A stretch of 64,000 nucleotides of DNA from the NCBI GenBank assembly GCA_013396915.1, contig VWZL01002576.1, positions 1-64,000 of the forward strand, given 5' to 3'. Of the stretch, positions 50,601 through 62,816 are shown in pieces (position 1 is the stretch's first letter; the number at the start of each line of letters is the position of its first letter). The stretch comes from Stercorarius parasiticus. Lineage: Eukaryota; Chordata; Aves; Charadriiformes; Stercorariidae. Made by a program: the position numbers and the translations under genes. The notes below the pieces were generated by a model. That model was not told where the DNA came from. It saw only the letters and a program-made list of their open reading frames with translations, and did not search any database.

Positions 50601-52078
50601 CAGGGACACTGATGAATCACACAGGCATTTAGACCACGCTCCATGGAAGATAAAAAATGAAAAAGCAATTTCATTCTGTAGCAGGTTTTCAAAATACCTG
50701 GAGGCAGACTTTTCCCTGGGTCAAGGCCCAGCCTTGCTAACTTTCCTTCTGCAAACTCATTCTCTTTTTGGTTCTTATGTCTGGTGCTCTTGTATGCGGC
50801 ATAATAACATATCTGGGGTAAGGAAATCTTCAACTGTCAGTAATAGCAGCAAGTCTCTATTACGGCAGAATCGTGCAGGATTTTCTTTTTGTCATCACAA
50901 GTAGAATTAATGAGCGGCCAAAAGGATTGTGTTGAAAGAAATAACAAATGCTTTTGAAAGCTGAATGAACCTAGTGAATAATCTCAGCCAGAAAAAAAAG
51001 GAGAAAATGTCAACGCCACATCTACCTTCTAAAAATTTTAATTTTATATTTTTTAAGAAAATTCAAACAAATAGCTGGGTTTTGGGAGTCAGCATTAAAT
51101 GTAACTTTGTTATGTTGCTCTGCATCATCTCAAGACAGAAAAGTATTATACAATGCGTGTACATAATGTATTCTACTTCTGTCAGTCAGCAAGTGAAAGC
51201 ATGTCCTATCTAATTAAATCCAGATTTCATATGCATCTCTTCATTTACTTACTGTGCAAATGATGGAAGCTAACATCGAAGTACTAAAATCAGATAAAAT
51301 TTCATCTCATATTAATGTGGAAATGTATAATTTAAAATATATCTTATGAAACGTAATCGCTTTTACATATTGCATACAGCTCTGATATTGATCAAGATAT
51401 TCCTGGGAGTGCATGATGAGAGGAGAAAAAGAGTATGTTCCCCTTCCTCTAGGGATCAGTCAGCTGCTTGCTGATCTCTCATGCTGCTGCTTTGAATAAA
51501 ACTGGTTCTTTTTTGGTTTGTTTTCTTCTTTTTTTGTTGTTTAAGGAAGGTTAGCTTCAAAAAGGAATATCAGGATTAGGTCAGTTTCTCTCTAGTCAGA
51601 TATTTTGCAAAGCAATGGGTGAGCAATCCATGGCCTCTTCAGCTCAGTCCATTTCCTGATCCCACTGGAAATGAAACACTCTACATCTGGTATATAGTTT
51701 CCTAAGACAAACTTTGCTTTATTTTCGCACTGTCAGGCAAACAAAGGGCCAGGGGGGCCAACACTGTCTCACTGACAAAAGCACTCTCTCCAGAGGCTGG
51801 GCTAGGTTTGAAAGCTGTCCCTGGCAAGAGGAGGTGCTTTGATGTGCTGCAAACCAGACACGCTGCAGTTACTGCCTTCAGGTAAGGAGTGCCTGGGGAC
51901 CTTGAATTGACAGGTCACGGTGTTGCAGAAGGCAGCTGCACTTTAACTTTGCTTCCAGTTTGAAAATTCAGCCTGTTTAGAGAGAGGAAAGGCTTTAAAT
52001 TACTTCCCTGAACAGTGCATTCTTCAGGGCAGTGTGTTTAAGCAGGCTGGACCTGACCTTTTTTACTTTTGGTTCTTG
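47700..52078. other. Non-coding sequence, no gene seen
   Basis: No gene or well-supported repeat. A GC-richer patch at 50290-50550 carries a frame of 83 codons on the minus strand with no recognisable domain. T-runs at 47994-48004 and 48651-48662 are simple sequence. Confidence 0.55.
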
Positions 52079-52158
52079 TGTCATTCACGCTGATGTAAAT
52101 CCTCCGAGGTCGATGGAAATTGTGCTGGGCACAAAAGCAGTAAGAATCAGGTCCTGTG
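52079..52158. repeat. Possible ancient amniote interspersed repeat
   Basis: The segment holds TGATGTAAATCC, then GAGGTCGATGGAAATTGTGC, then AAGAATCAGGTCC. Strings of this kind (a GTGTAAATC half, a GAAGTCAATGGA centre and a terminal AATCAGGCC) recur in old dispersed repeats of bird, turtle and crocodile genomes. I do not know the family name with certainty, and the copy is diverged, so this is a resemblance and not an identification. Confidence 0.35.
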
Positions 52159-54803
52159 TATTCATGTGCAGGATCTTCTCTTTTCCAGAATCTGCCGTAC
52201 TGACGATGCCAATTTGTGACTAAGGATTTGATTTTTAAATTGTAGTTTTTATTTGTAGCAGGTTCATTCAAATACAGCCACACTGTGCTAAATACATGCA
52301 CGCTTGTAATCAAAGCTCTTTAAAATCATTCTCTCTTGTTCCTTATGTAAATACGTCTAATAATAAATCCTGTAAAAATTCCATATAGGTAGACTTGAGG
52401 TAGACCCTCAATTCTATTAAAATTAAGAAGGGCTTCCAAACTTAGGAAACATTATAGGGTTAGAGCCTTGTATTTTAATATCCAACATGAACGCTTCAAA
52501 GAAATTTATTGAAACTTGTACATCAGCAATACGGATGGTGGCAGTCCCTCCTACATTGGTATCTGCTGTCTGGGGACCAAAAGGAAAAATTAGTGATGCA
52601 GGAGTCTGAAAGCTGAAATAAAAAAATGAACTCATAAAATGATGACTTTAACATTGCTTATATCCCTCGAACAAAATTGTTACAATTGTTCAGATTTTTT
52701 AGCTTTTTCATGAAACAGGCATTTGAAAATGCTCAAAGAACAAAATTATCTGAGAAAAAGAAGAGACCTTAACTCTTTTCACTCAGTGTTATGTTTTCGC
52801 TTGGAGAAGCATAATTATCTGCCAAATGTGGGACGGTTCCTTTGTTTAAATCCTGACTGGCAGAAAAAAATAATCTGCTCTCTGCTAAAATTACCTAATT
52901 TTGTAGCTGTCTCAACGATCCATCTGCTTTTATCAAATGATGCCCTTTCTTCCTTGCTGGTGGAATACTCACTGCGCTCCGTAAACAGTCACTTTGCATT
53001 ATGTAGATTATTTCACAAGGAAAGTGAAGAAGTGGGCTTTTGACAATGATGGAAACAATGAAGCATGAAGAAATCAGAGAAGATCAAAGATGCTCATTAG
53101 TTTAGATGGTAAGAAATAGACCCATTAACAATAACACAGTATCTTTCTTGTTACTGTTTCATACTGTATGAAATGCCAGAATTGTCCTATCAGAAAAAGC
53201 CTCATTTACTTTTCAATAATCAAATATTTAAAAGAAATCCTTATGTCTTATATCACATGTAGTAGAGGGACTTACTCATTTATTGTATTACTTTGATGTA
53301 TTTTTTTATTACTTGAAAGGCCAATTCAAATTGCAGAGGTTTTATAAATATTTTATAGACTCGGTGTTCTGAGTGATCAGAAATCTCACTCTCTGATACG
53401 CTCTGGGCTTACTTCTCAGCCAGCACAGGAGCAGACTGAGGAAGCAAAAACCCAGTTGTGTCACCTTCCACATTGCTGTATTTCCAGACCTACTGTAAGT
53501 CAGAGCATTCCTAGAGCAGCTACAGGTGCCTCCCCTATGTATAGAGCTGAGCATATCAATAGTGAAAAGTCATTTCTTTTTCACGTCTCTTCTCCAGCCA
53601 GACATGCCTTTATTTAGGGAGAACATAATTCGGGAAACTTCATGTTATAATCTTTGATTTAGTTCAATTTAAAACTAGTCTTGATCTTATTTATTTTCTT
53701 GCATTAAATTATAAATGTCTTTAAAACTCCTGGTATATGTTTTATAGTAGTTTTAATATTACTCTTTCCCTGCTCCATTTGAGTTTGAAGGATAACAATA
53801 ATACAACCGATTTAATTAAATTTTTATTACTTCTTTACGTTTGCCTATGATTATGAGACTGGTATTGTATAGATACTGAATTATTTTTATTCAATAGCCA
53901 CGACAGTAGCATACCAATATCTAATAAATTTTCTTCACTATATGATTTTTCCGTGTATATCCTGCTAAAGAAAAAGGAAGCACTGTTTTTAGGATATTGT
54001 GAGGAAATATTCTGGGCAAAATCGTGGATATGTCAGTGAAGGACAGATGAATAATACATTAAAAAAATGATCCTTATATGCTCATTATATATCCTCAGCA
54101 TCCACAGCAAACAAATATGCACATTGAAAAAAAACTAGTCAGAGTATCGCTAAACCCCGCAATACATCCATAAATTGCATAGTAATAATATAATAGATAC
54201 AATCTCTTTCTTTCTATTTTCTACTAGTAATAAAAAACTCATCAAGCCATTTTTACTTGCTCACACAAGGTCTGTGTCGTCAGCATCTCTCAGAAGACTT
54301 GGTGTGAACCACCTCAGGTATTAGGTCTCAACTGGATTGTAACAGTGTTGAAAAACCAGGCCGCCATCCTTTTACACAGGCAACAAACGTCCCACCTGCT
54401 CACAGCAATTTTGTATGTGCTATCTAACCAGTAAACCAGTATAAATGGTTTAAGGACATTTTGCACTTACTTGAACCACGAACTTACCAATGTTATTGGG
54501 TTTGCGCAGCAATGAAGTCCCATCATCTGAACATAAGTCAACTCCAGAAGTGGAGAAATTGGTGTCTGTGCTTTAAGAAGTCGTCCTGTTTTCTTCATGA
54601 TGAACAGACTGGAGGTTACTCCCCTCTGAAGTTATGGGAAACATCCATATCAAAGAGACATGGGAGGGTTTTTGCAGTTCCTCTCCCTCATGTTCTGCTG
54701 TCGCAGTCTCTACAAACAGCTGCCAGTATGGTTAACCATTAAAAACAGTAAATTATCAACACTGGTAAATGTATGCAATAATGTGGGTGCATTGTGAGAC
54801 AAA

Positions 54804-54819
54804 GGGAGGGCGGGAGGGG
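54804..54819 (+). promoter_or_regulatory. Strong G-quadruplex motif
   Basis: The sequence is GGGAGGGCGGGAGGGG: four G-runs joined by single-base loops A, C and A. Single-base loops are known to give very stable parallel quadruplexes. It is followed by a purine-rich stretch to about 54833. It stands out in otherwise AT-rich DNA; there is no nearby gene whose promoter it could serve. Confidence 0.75.
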
Positions 54820-55423
54820 AGAGAAAGAGAAGGCAGAATTTAATCTGTACCTGTGTCTGCTCCCAAGGTAGAGACATACTCTGTGTCATTCAACAGCATG
54901 AAGATGACGTGTCTTAACAATAATCTTTAAAACAATGGTAAGAAATACAAATTAAATATTGCTTGTCTGTGCTCCAGACTTTGATAAGGAAATTAGCTTC
55001 TGCGCCACTTGGTAGGAAGCCTTAGCTTACTCCAGAGAAGAGGATATAAAGCCACAATATTGTTAAATAGATTTGGTATTCCAGTTAGGTACTAAATTTC
55101 CTTTAATAAATATTAATACTTGGAAAAATTCTGTACTGTGTTAAAAAACACAATTGCAAACTCCTTTCTAGCTTTTTTGGTTACCCAAGTCTGATACAGA
55201 AAGGAACCTTTGAAGCACGTAAAGGCTTGGGGATTTAACTCTCGTTTACAACTTTCCTCAAATAATTACTAAAACCATGCTCGAGTAATCATTTTTAATG
55301 AAAGAAAGTATCTCTGTGAGTTAAATGCTCATCATAAGCCTGATGCTGTGAAACAAGTGCATCTCAAGACTACCATGCCTAATTACCGCATATTTTCAAG
55401 ACATCATTATTAAGCAAGCAAGC

Positions 55424-55446
55424 ACTAAAAGCAAGCAGCTTTTAGT
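55424..55446. repeat. Perfect 9-bp hairpin
   Basis: ACTAAAAGC, loop AAGCA, GCTTTTAGT. The 5' side adjoins a short AAGC tandem run. No sign of a transcript. Confidence 0.65.
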
Positions 55447-58142
55447 CCTGGTTAACTGCCACACTGCTGATTTGCAACTGTATGCAACTTTTTTATGTTT
55501 TTCTTATATTGTCTTCTGATACTCATCTTACTTTGTGCCACAGTACATGGGACAGGACCCTAATTTCAATATAGTTTATTGTCTCCCACCCTTGCAGAGA
55601 TGTTGAAAAAACAGCTATGAAATAGCAAACATACTGGTATTTTCTCTTCTCCACCTGTTGGCTCAAATATCAGAGGGATAGGGGAGGGAAATCTGCTACA
55701 TAATAAAGATTCTCCCAACGCAACCTAAGGGCAGAGACATTTTTCTGATTCTGTGATCCAGGTCAGTCACGGGCAAGATCAGGCCCAGGCAGACGGACCA
55801 GATTGAGGTAGAATGAGCCCAGAAATAAAAACCTCAAAGAAATCTTCCAATCTGTATGTCCCAGACTCTTCAGTGTGCTCAGGGCATCATTACTCTGTAA
55901 GTTTTATAAAGCACAGCACGAGAAGCAAAGCCATTTGCTTGCCTTTTTACTGAACCCTGCATTATGCTTTCCTTCATTCAAAGCAGGCTAAATCTAATGA
56001 CTGCAGCCATCTTACAGCCGGCAGGCCATTTTCTGCTTGCAAGCTGTGACGAATTTGTAAAGTACCCAGGAAAAAAAGGCAGCCCCGAGCAGGATGCAAG
56101 AGCTGCCGGCCCTCTCCCAGGTGCCCCCTTTTTTGGGCATCAGTGCCTCCACAGGCATGACAAGGGGTGAGAAAATACTTGAAATAAAGTCATCTCTTCA
56201 GATAACAGTAATGCCATCACCGAAACTTTACATAAAAGCGTTCCATTTCACTGATTCCAAGACAGTCAAAATTTACTTACAGCACATCTGAATTTAAATA
56301 AACGACTCAAACTGTGTCAACTTTTAAATGATTTCTTTTTCTTCAAGATACTGGAAACCTGATACCAGAAATTCCACTTCCCTTTATCTCTCTTAAGAAA
56401 AGCTTACAGACCTAGAAGCCATGTTCCCACTCTAGCACCTAAAAAAAAAAATAAAAAAGATTTAAGAATCCAATTCTACAAAGGACACAAGAAAGGTCAG
56501 AAGAAAAGCTCTGGTTTCTCTGACTTCGCCCACACAGCTCTCCAAAAAGCATATTGAATATCATTGCACCCAAACAGAGAAACATCATACCGGCATCTCT
56601 TTTGTCTATGATGGATGACATTATGTGGCAATAACAGAGCAATACAACAGCAAGCTTGTCTTTTTCTGGGTTTCATGTAAACTGAATCCCTCAAATGAAG
56701 CCCAATTTATAAAGAAAAACAAAGAGAGTTAAACTTTAAATGCTACTACATAAGCGTGCCAGTTAATTAGAGCCCCTCAAGGAGTTCTCTTTTATCTGAA
56801 AGCACATGGAAGTTCAAAATCCAAATTCAGATAACCATGTATTTTTCTCAGGGTGGTTTGTGTGCCTTGGTGAGTCTCAGGCTCCTAATTATCCAGATGA
56901 GGAATGAGACCAGAGAGGCAATGATGGAGCCTGCGCAGGCCTGGCTTTATTTCCCTTGGAAACCTAAGTGTGAGGAGCAGAAGGAAAGACCTTATTAGTT
57001 TGCACCAGGATGTCACCTGGGTACATGAAGTTTTGCAAACCAATACTTCTGTTAGTCAAATACATATCCTTCTAGCTAACGTAGTGCAAAAATCTTGCTG
57101 TAAAGCATAATATTCTGAAGCTATGTTTAAATTTGGCAACGTCAGAATAAAAAATTATAGAAATATTATCTAGCATAATTATACCTCTGCAGATTTTCTT
57201 TTAAAGAAAAAGTAAGGACCAAGCCATGCTTATAACTACACCATAAAAGCCACAGATGCCTCTATACTACATTGAAAGCGCAACAGGAAGGTATGGCGAG
57301 GTTTAGGAGTGTTTCTAAACATGTGTTGTATCCTGAATGATTGCAAGAGAAAGAAAAATGAATCCAACCCCTTAAAGCAAGGCAGTTAGAAATGTTCTAT
57401 AGTTTTAATACTCAAGACTGGCAACGACAATAAAAATTAAAAACAAACTAGGAACTATGGCCTTTATCATTCTCCCTGCTTACAGGCATGGAAGATATTT
57501 GTGCCTATTGTGTATTTACCAACACCCAATTTTCTGAAGGTTGTATAATATATATAATATTGATAAATAAAATGCCAATGTTAAATCATGACAGCACTGT
57601 TAAGCAAAGTATATTCATCAGGCTGACACCTCAAAAAACAAGCACTCCACACAGATGGCTGCAGCCCATTCATGGTGCTATCGGTGTGGAATTTCTCAGT
57701 GTGGTGGGAAGGGACAGACTGTGGATTTTGCAGTTTTCCTGAAGACATGTTAAAGGACATAATGAAAGATAGCTCTCCACAGACATCAGGGACTCAGATC
57801 TTTATTCCCTCCACCAAGCAAACTGAATGCAATGCACTCAAAAACTGAACTCTCTACATGGCAGGTTCAGGAATGAACAGAAAAACAACTGTTTTGTTTG
57901 GTTTTCTTAAAGCAAGAACCAGCAAACTCCCAAATCTCTACGTAAGTACCCAAAGGTTGAAACACTTGTGTCTAAGTATAAAACACTCAAAGTCTTGGAC
58001 TTGTACAGAGTAATTGCTTAGTCCTCCATAGTAGTAATTTTTTTCCTTGTGAACAGTAATGCCTGTCCGATGCGCATTATCATAGCGCTAGAAGCACAAA
58101 GCTCTATTGTTGCTTTCTTTTTAGGCAATAAATGAAGTGGTG

Positions 58143-58232
58143 CCATTCACATTTTACAGATAAGGATGTCAGCTATAGAGAACTGAAGTCTCTTGCCTAA
58201 GGTCACAGAGGAATTACTTAGTCTGAGCTAGT
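58143..58232 (-). repeat. MIR-type SINE fragment
   Basis: Read on the plus strand, CCATTCACATTTTACAGATA followed by AGGATG and then CTTGCCTAAGGTCACAGAGG is the reverse complement of the MIR core (GTGACCTTGGGCAAG followed by CATCTGTAAAATGGG). About 90 bases are recognisable, with moderate divergence. This is the clearest MIR copy in the window and lies in the opposite orientation to the one at 23.2 kb. Confidence 0.8.
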
Positions 58233-61200
58233 GATCACTTATCTTACTCCCATAAAAGAATTTGCATCTCAGGACTATTTATCATTAAATATGCCATGAA
58301 GCAAAGAATAAAGACTCAGCAACACTGTCATCATTCAACAGAAAGACATCTCGGGGGGGTGAGTCATCACAAACTGGAGTTCTGCAACAGGGCGCTTTAG
58401 CAACAGCAAGGCCAGAGGCAAAGTATTAGAGTTACGGAAAACATAATAAATGAAAGATGACTGAAAACTTATCTGCTTTCAAAAAGAAGTGGATATGGTG
58501 TGAATCACAACACAGGTTTCAGACTCATGGCTGTCTTGGTATCAGGCTTAGGAAAAACAGTTCTGATTTATGGCTTCGTGTTGAAACCATGTGAAACTCC
58601 CCCTTTTGTAGTTTGATGTGAAAACCAGCCTCACGTATTTCAAATTTCTTGAGGCTTTCAAATTCCCAGACTCAAATAAAAACTCAGGACAGCTAAAACT
58701 GCAACACTTTAGACCAAAACAAAATTTTACAAGAGACCCTGTGCGTCAAAAGACAGCTGAACTCAGCAAACGTCTACTGAATATACAAAATTAAGTATTT
58801 AGTCTTACAGGTTTCTACTTCTGTAGAAACAATAACTTGTAGTTACAGTAGGTAGGCCTTCTCACCCAAGCTGAGCTGTACGTAGAACTGACCTAGCATT
58901 GTTACTTGTTGCTGCTTTACAGGGGTTTTTTTTCATTGGCAAATTTTACTAGCAATGATTTTATATCACATTTAGATATTGTTATGCTTGTTATTCAAGC
59001 GATTGAATTACTCTGAATCAAGTGTATTTCTGTGGAAGGCTTGTTATAAATTATGCCAATGGAGATTTCTTATTTAAGATAACAATTTGTAATCTAATAG
59101 CTGATCATTCTTAACTTACTTTCATTGAGATATATTAACTTTTTACACTTGTTCAGTCATTCAGACATGAGTGTTTGCTTTGAACTTCATTATTCTCACT
59201 AATGGGCAAGTTTGCAATTTGATGGTCAGATGCACAGAAATAACCGACATTTTTATTCTCCCATAAAATTTTAATATGAATGGTAATAAACAGCTCAACT
59301 AGAAAACCTATTGTTATTTTTAAACTGATTTATGCCCTCCTTATTACTATGTTTTTAGTGCCCTCTTTAATTTTTACAGTTTATAATATTTTTCGGTACT
59401 AGAGGTTAATTCCTCTGGTAAGAAAAAATAGCACACGCAATAGAACATATATAGAAAGATTAATTTTATTACAGAAATGCTTCATATCCTAATCTTTAAG
59501 ATGAAAAAAATCCAGACATAAACTGCAATGAAACACATCTTATTTCCTAGACTTGCAAAAATTCTTAGACTGAGAAGAAATGGGAACTCCGTTGACAACG
59601 AGTACTTAGTGAAGCACAGGAATACCTACACTTTTCCAAGCACCTCTGAACTCTGAGTTTGCATAGTCGCTACCAGCTTCTCTGCCAAGGCAACAGCAAG
59701 GCTGAGCAGAGCCTCTCAGCCCACACAACACTCACCTTGAGCCCATCGGAGAGTGGAAATGGCAATTGTATACATTTGCTTTACACCTCTTCCTTCTGCC
59801 CCATCTCAGATAATGGACTGTTTATATGAAACAATCAGATAAGACAGTATATTTTCCTTCAAAAGATTCTCCCGAAGAAAAAACACATAAAAAAATTTAC
59901 TCTGACTGGAGATACGTGAGCTATGTGAGTGCCTACAGCAGGCAGACAAATTGGCAGGCTACAAGTATCTAGGCGGGATTTCCATATTTGCTGTTCGTTC
60001 AGTGCTCCTCTGACTATTCCTTTCAGCTGCTGCCTCTGGAGCTTCATCCAGTGCTTGTTAGATTGAAATGTCTACATAACTAAGGAGGAAGAAAGGTGAC
60101 TGAAGAAAGGAAATTACAGGAGGAACACTGCAAGAGAAAAATCATACTTTAAATGCCATTTAATTAAATATCGTGTTCTTTTAATTATAAGAACCTTTTG
60201 ATGCCTGTGAAAATCATTTTATTGGGATCTGGAAGGGGATCAGTAGACAACATCAACGTTGCAAAGCAACACATGAGAACTCTGCTAAAGTCAGAAAAAA
60301 ATACTACTCCGCAGAGCTCCCATCAGCATAAACCTGATGACAAGAGGTGGAATCCTTTCAAATTATATTCAGAAAAATAAGAAAAGCTCTTCAAAGGGTT
60401 TAATACCAAATTATGCTGTTTGGTGCAGTTAACTACACACTAGTTTACATCTGTCAAACACCTAAGAATTTCGATTTATTATCAGAATTGTGATTTGAGT
60501 CAAGAAGTTCTGGTCTTACAGCATATGCTTTTATCTTCCATCTCTTTCAGTGTGTACACACACGCAACATTTTTATAAGCTGGCCTCATAACTCTAAATA
60601 GCACTGAGGGATTTTTGTGGGTTTTATCTGTTTATTCATTTGTTTGTTTTTTTTTTTCCTGGATGTTGTCTTCGGGAAGAAAATAAATTTTGTTAAACCA
60701 GTTAATTTACAATTGGTCAGGGAAGCTGCCGAATTGACAGTAATAGTGCATGGTTACATTTGTTTATTTGACTAACAACCTATTTTGATTTCTTGGTAAT
60801 GAACAAATGGTCACAGAGTATTTTAAGTCAATGTCACAGCTCAGAGAAAACTATAGAGCTTGCTGAGTACGAGTTCACTGAAAAACCTCAGTCTGCTACC
60901 TTTGTGGCTCAAGCTACTTGTGGTTTTTCACTGAGTACTTGATAGGTCAAGTACAGTTCAAAGGCAGAATGATTTTTATTCACCACATTATCCTACAGTA
61001 TGTTATTCTTGAGCAGATTGGAAGCTAAAAGCATGTAAGTGGACGTATAAAGAAGAGCCATCACATCTGGATTACACTGATCACAGTAAATAAAAAAAAT
61101 AATTTCTCGATATACCAGAAAATAATATCTAAAAGTAGTCAGAATAAACATCAAATTATTCATCATGGCACTTTTAGATACAGTCAGAGATCTCGGGCTT

Positions 61201-62461
61201 GGTGAGCTGTATTCAGCCTAAGGTTAAACAAGTATTAAGATGACCCAAGGTGGCTTTATACCAATTGTGTCTTTTATGAATTCAAGGCATTAGAAAAGGC
61301 TAATTTGGCTTCTTTACAGCAAGTGTTATGTAAAAGCATGTTCAGAGCTGCCTAAATCACATCTGAGGGATCTAAGAAGCTGCACAAGCCAGAGACCAGT
61401 AGTGACACCTGGCTGCTTCCTACATATCATGTTGGGATTTCCAAGAGACTCTTATAGGTCATTGGTTTCCAAATGTTGAGCAAAGACGACAGCAAAGAGA
61501 GAGAGGTAGAGGCAGGTTTTCTACCCATCAATTTCAACAAAGTCTAATCTTATTACATAAAAATGTACTTGCTTTAAGTAACAACTCGATATAGCATTAT
61601 TTATGACCCAGGCAACTCTGAATTGGAAAGTAACACATTTATGATTTCTCTCTGCTGCTTTCTATTAATATAAAAGTAAATAAACTAACCTCAAAGAGTC
61701 ATACATGGAAACTTCTGTGTAAGTGACTTGCATGGGTTCATCAGAAGAAAGCTCTAAAATAATAAAAGTGAGGTAATGTCAAAAGAATCTACTGGCTTCT
61801 TCAAAGAAATTACTTCTTTCATTGCCATCTCACTTTTTGAAAACAGCATAAAAAAAAAATTCTCTCTAACCAGGGTATAATGCAAGGAATCGTTCATGAG
61901 AGTACCACAGAAAGGGTCACTGCCTTTTATGGCATGGGCAGCCGACCAAGCATCCTGGTATGCGTATTGCATCAAGCAAGCTCTTTACTTTCTTTTTCCT
62001 GTTTCTGGTGGCTTTATCAAGAAAATGAGGAAAAAGCCTCATAAATCCTTTCTTATAATGCTATATTTGTGGAGATTCAATGCAATGAAAATCTTATATT
62101 CTTTAATATTTAAAAATTTATTATAATGCCTTTGTTAAAACAGACACCAAGATCACTGTACAATAGAGGAATTTAGAGATTCTCTTTTTGCTATTGATAC
62201 ACTGCCTGTGGGAGGACCAGGAGGAGGTAATCTGTGTTCAGATTTAGACTAAAAATAATTGAAATTAAAATTAGAAAATAATTCTTCAGCGTCTGTAACA
62301 GTGTGAAGGAGTAGGAAAAGTAAAACATAGTTTTGCAGATCCTCATCTATTTAGGAGAGCAGGAGTCACAAGTACATCAGTGTACCATTTAAAAATGTAT
62401 CCCTACAAAAAAAGGGATAGCAAGAGAGCAAAGGTACTCATCCTATTGCTGCGAGCTTTGC
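58233..62461. other. AT-rich non-coding sequence, no gene seen
   Basis: No recognisable gene. A longer imperfect hairpin at 60866-60939 is listed separately. Open frames of 60-76 codons have no known domain. Confidence 0.55.
60866..60939 (+). other. Imperfect hairpin of about 74 bases
   Basis: AGTAC then TCACTGAAAAACC on the left can pair with GGTTTTTCACTGAGTACT on the right, with one mismatch and a four-base bulge, leaving a loop of about 34 bases. Some 17-18 base pairs form. The size is like that of a microRNA precursor, but the stem is shorter than typical and the large loop argues against one. The pairing may instead come from a small inverted duplication. Confidence 0.35.
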
Positions 62462-62816
62462 CAGGGAGACCTTATTGCAGCCTTCCAGTCCCTAAAGGGG
62501 GCCTACAGGAAGGATGGGGAGGGACTCTTTATCAGGGAGTGTAGTGATAGGACGAGGGGTAACGGTTTCAAACTGAAAGAGGGGAGATTTAGATTAGGTA
62601 TTAGGAAGAAATTCTTCACTGTGAGCGTGGTGAGACACTGGAACAGGTTGCCCAGGAAAGTTGTGGATGCCCCGTCCCTGGAAATGTTTAAGGCCAGGCT
62701 GGATGGGGCTTTGAGCAGCCTGGTCTAGTGGGAGGTGTCCCTGCCCTTGGCAGGGGGGGTTGAACTAGATGATCTTTAAGGTCCCTTCAACCCAAATCAT
62801 TCTATGATTCCATGAT
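62462..62816 (+). mobile_element. CR1 LINE 3' end with intact C-terminal ORF2 frame
   Basis: This is the best preserved transposable element in the window. From 62468 a frame of 86 codons is open to a TAG at 62726-62728, with DLIAAFQSLKGAYRKDGEGL, RTRGNGFKLKEGRFRLGI and RKKFFTVSVVRHWNRLPRKV in order, ending in LDGALSSLV. This is the extreme C-terminal region of CR1 ORF2, downstream of the reverse transcriptase domain. The 3' untranslated part follows, with GATGATCTTTAAGGTCCCTT and a terminal ATTCTATGATTCCATGAT at 62799-62816. The 5' end is truncated, so no endonuclease or reverse transcriptase is encoded. The absence of stops and close match to the family pattern suggest a much younger insertion than the others here. 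Confidence 0.95.

Larger units (their letters stand above)
52159..58142. other. AT-rich non-coding sequence, no gene seen
   Basis: No gene was recognised. The plus-strand frame of 106 codons at 52723-53043 has no known domain and lies within chance length. The G-quadruplex motif at 54804 and the hairpin at 55424 are listed separately. Confidence 0.55.

Noticed and set aside
52723..53043. 106-codon plus-strand frame as a small gene
   Set aside because: No recognisable domain, AT-rich codons and chance-level length.
56884..56925. Possible third or fourth MIR copy (CCAGATGAGG ... CCAGAGAGGCAATGA)
   Set aside because: About 35 bases resemble the MIR core, but the expected CTTGCCCAAGGTCAC continuation is missing, so chance is likely.
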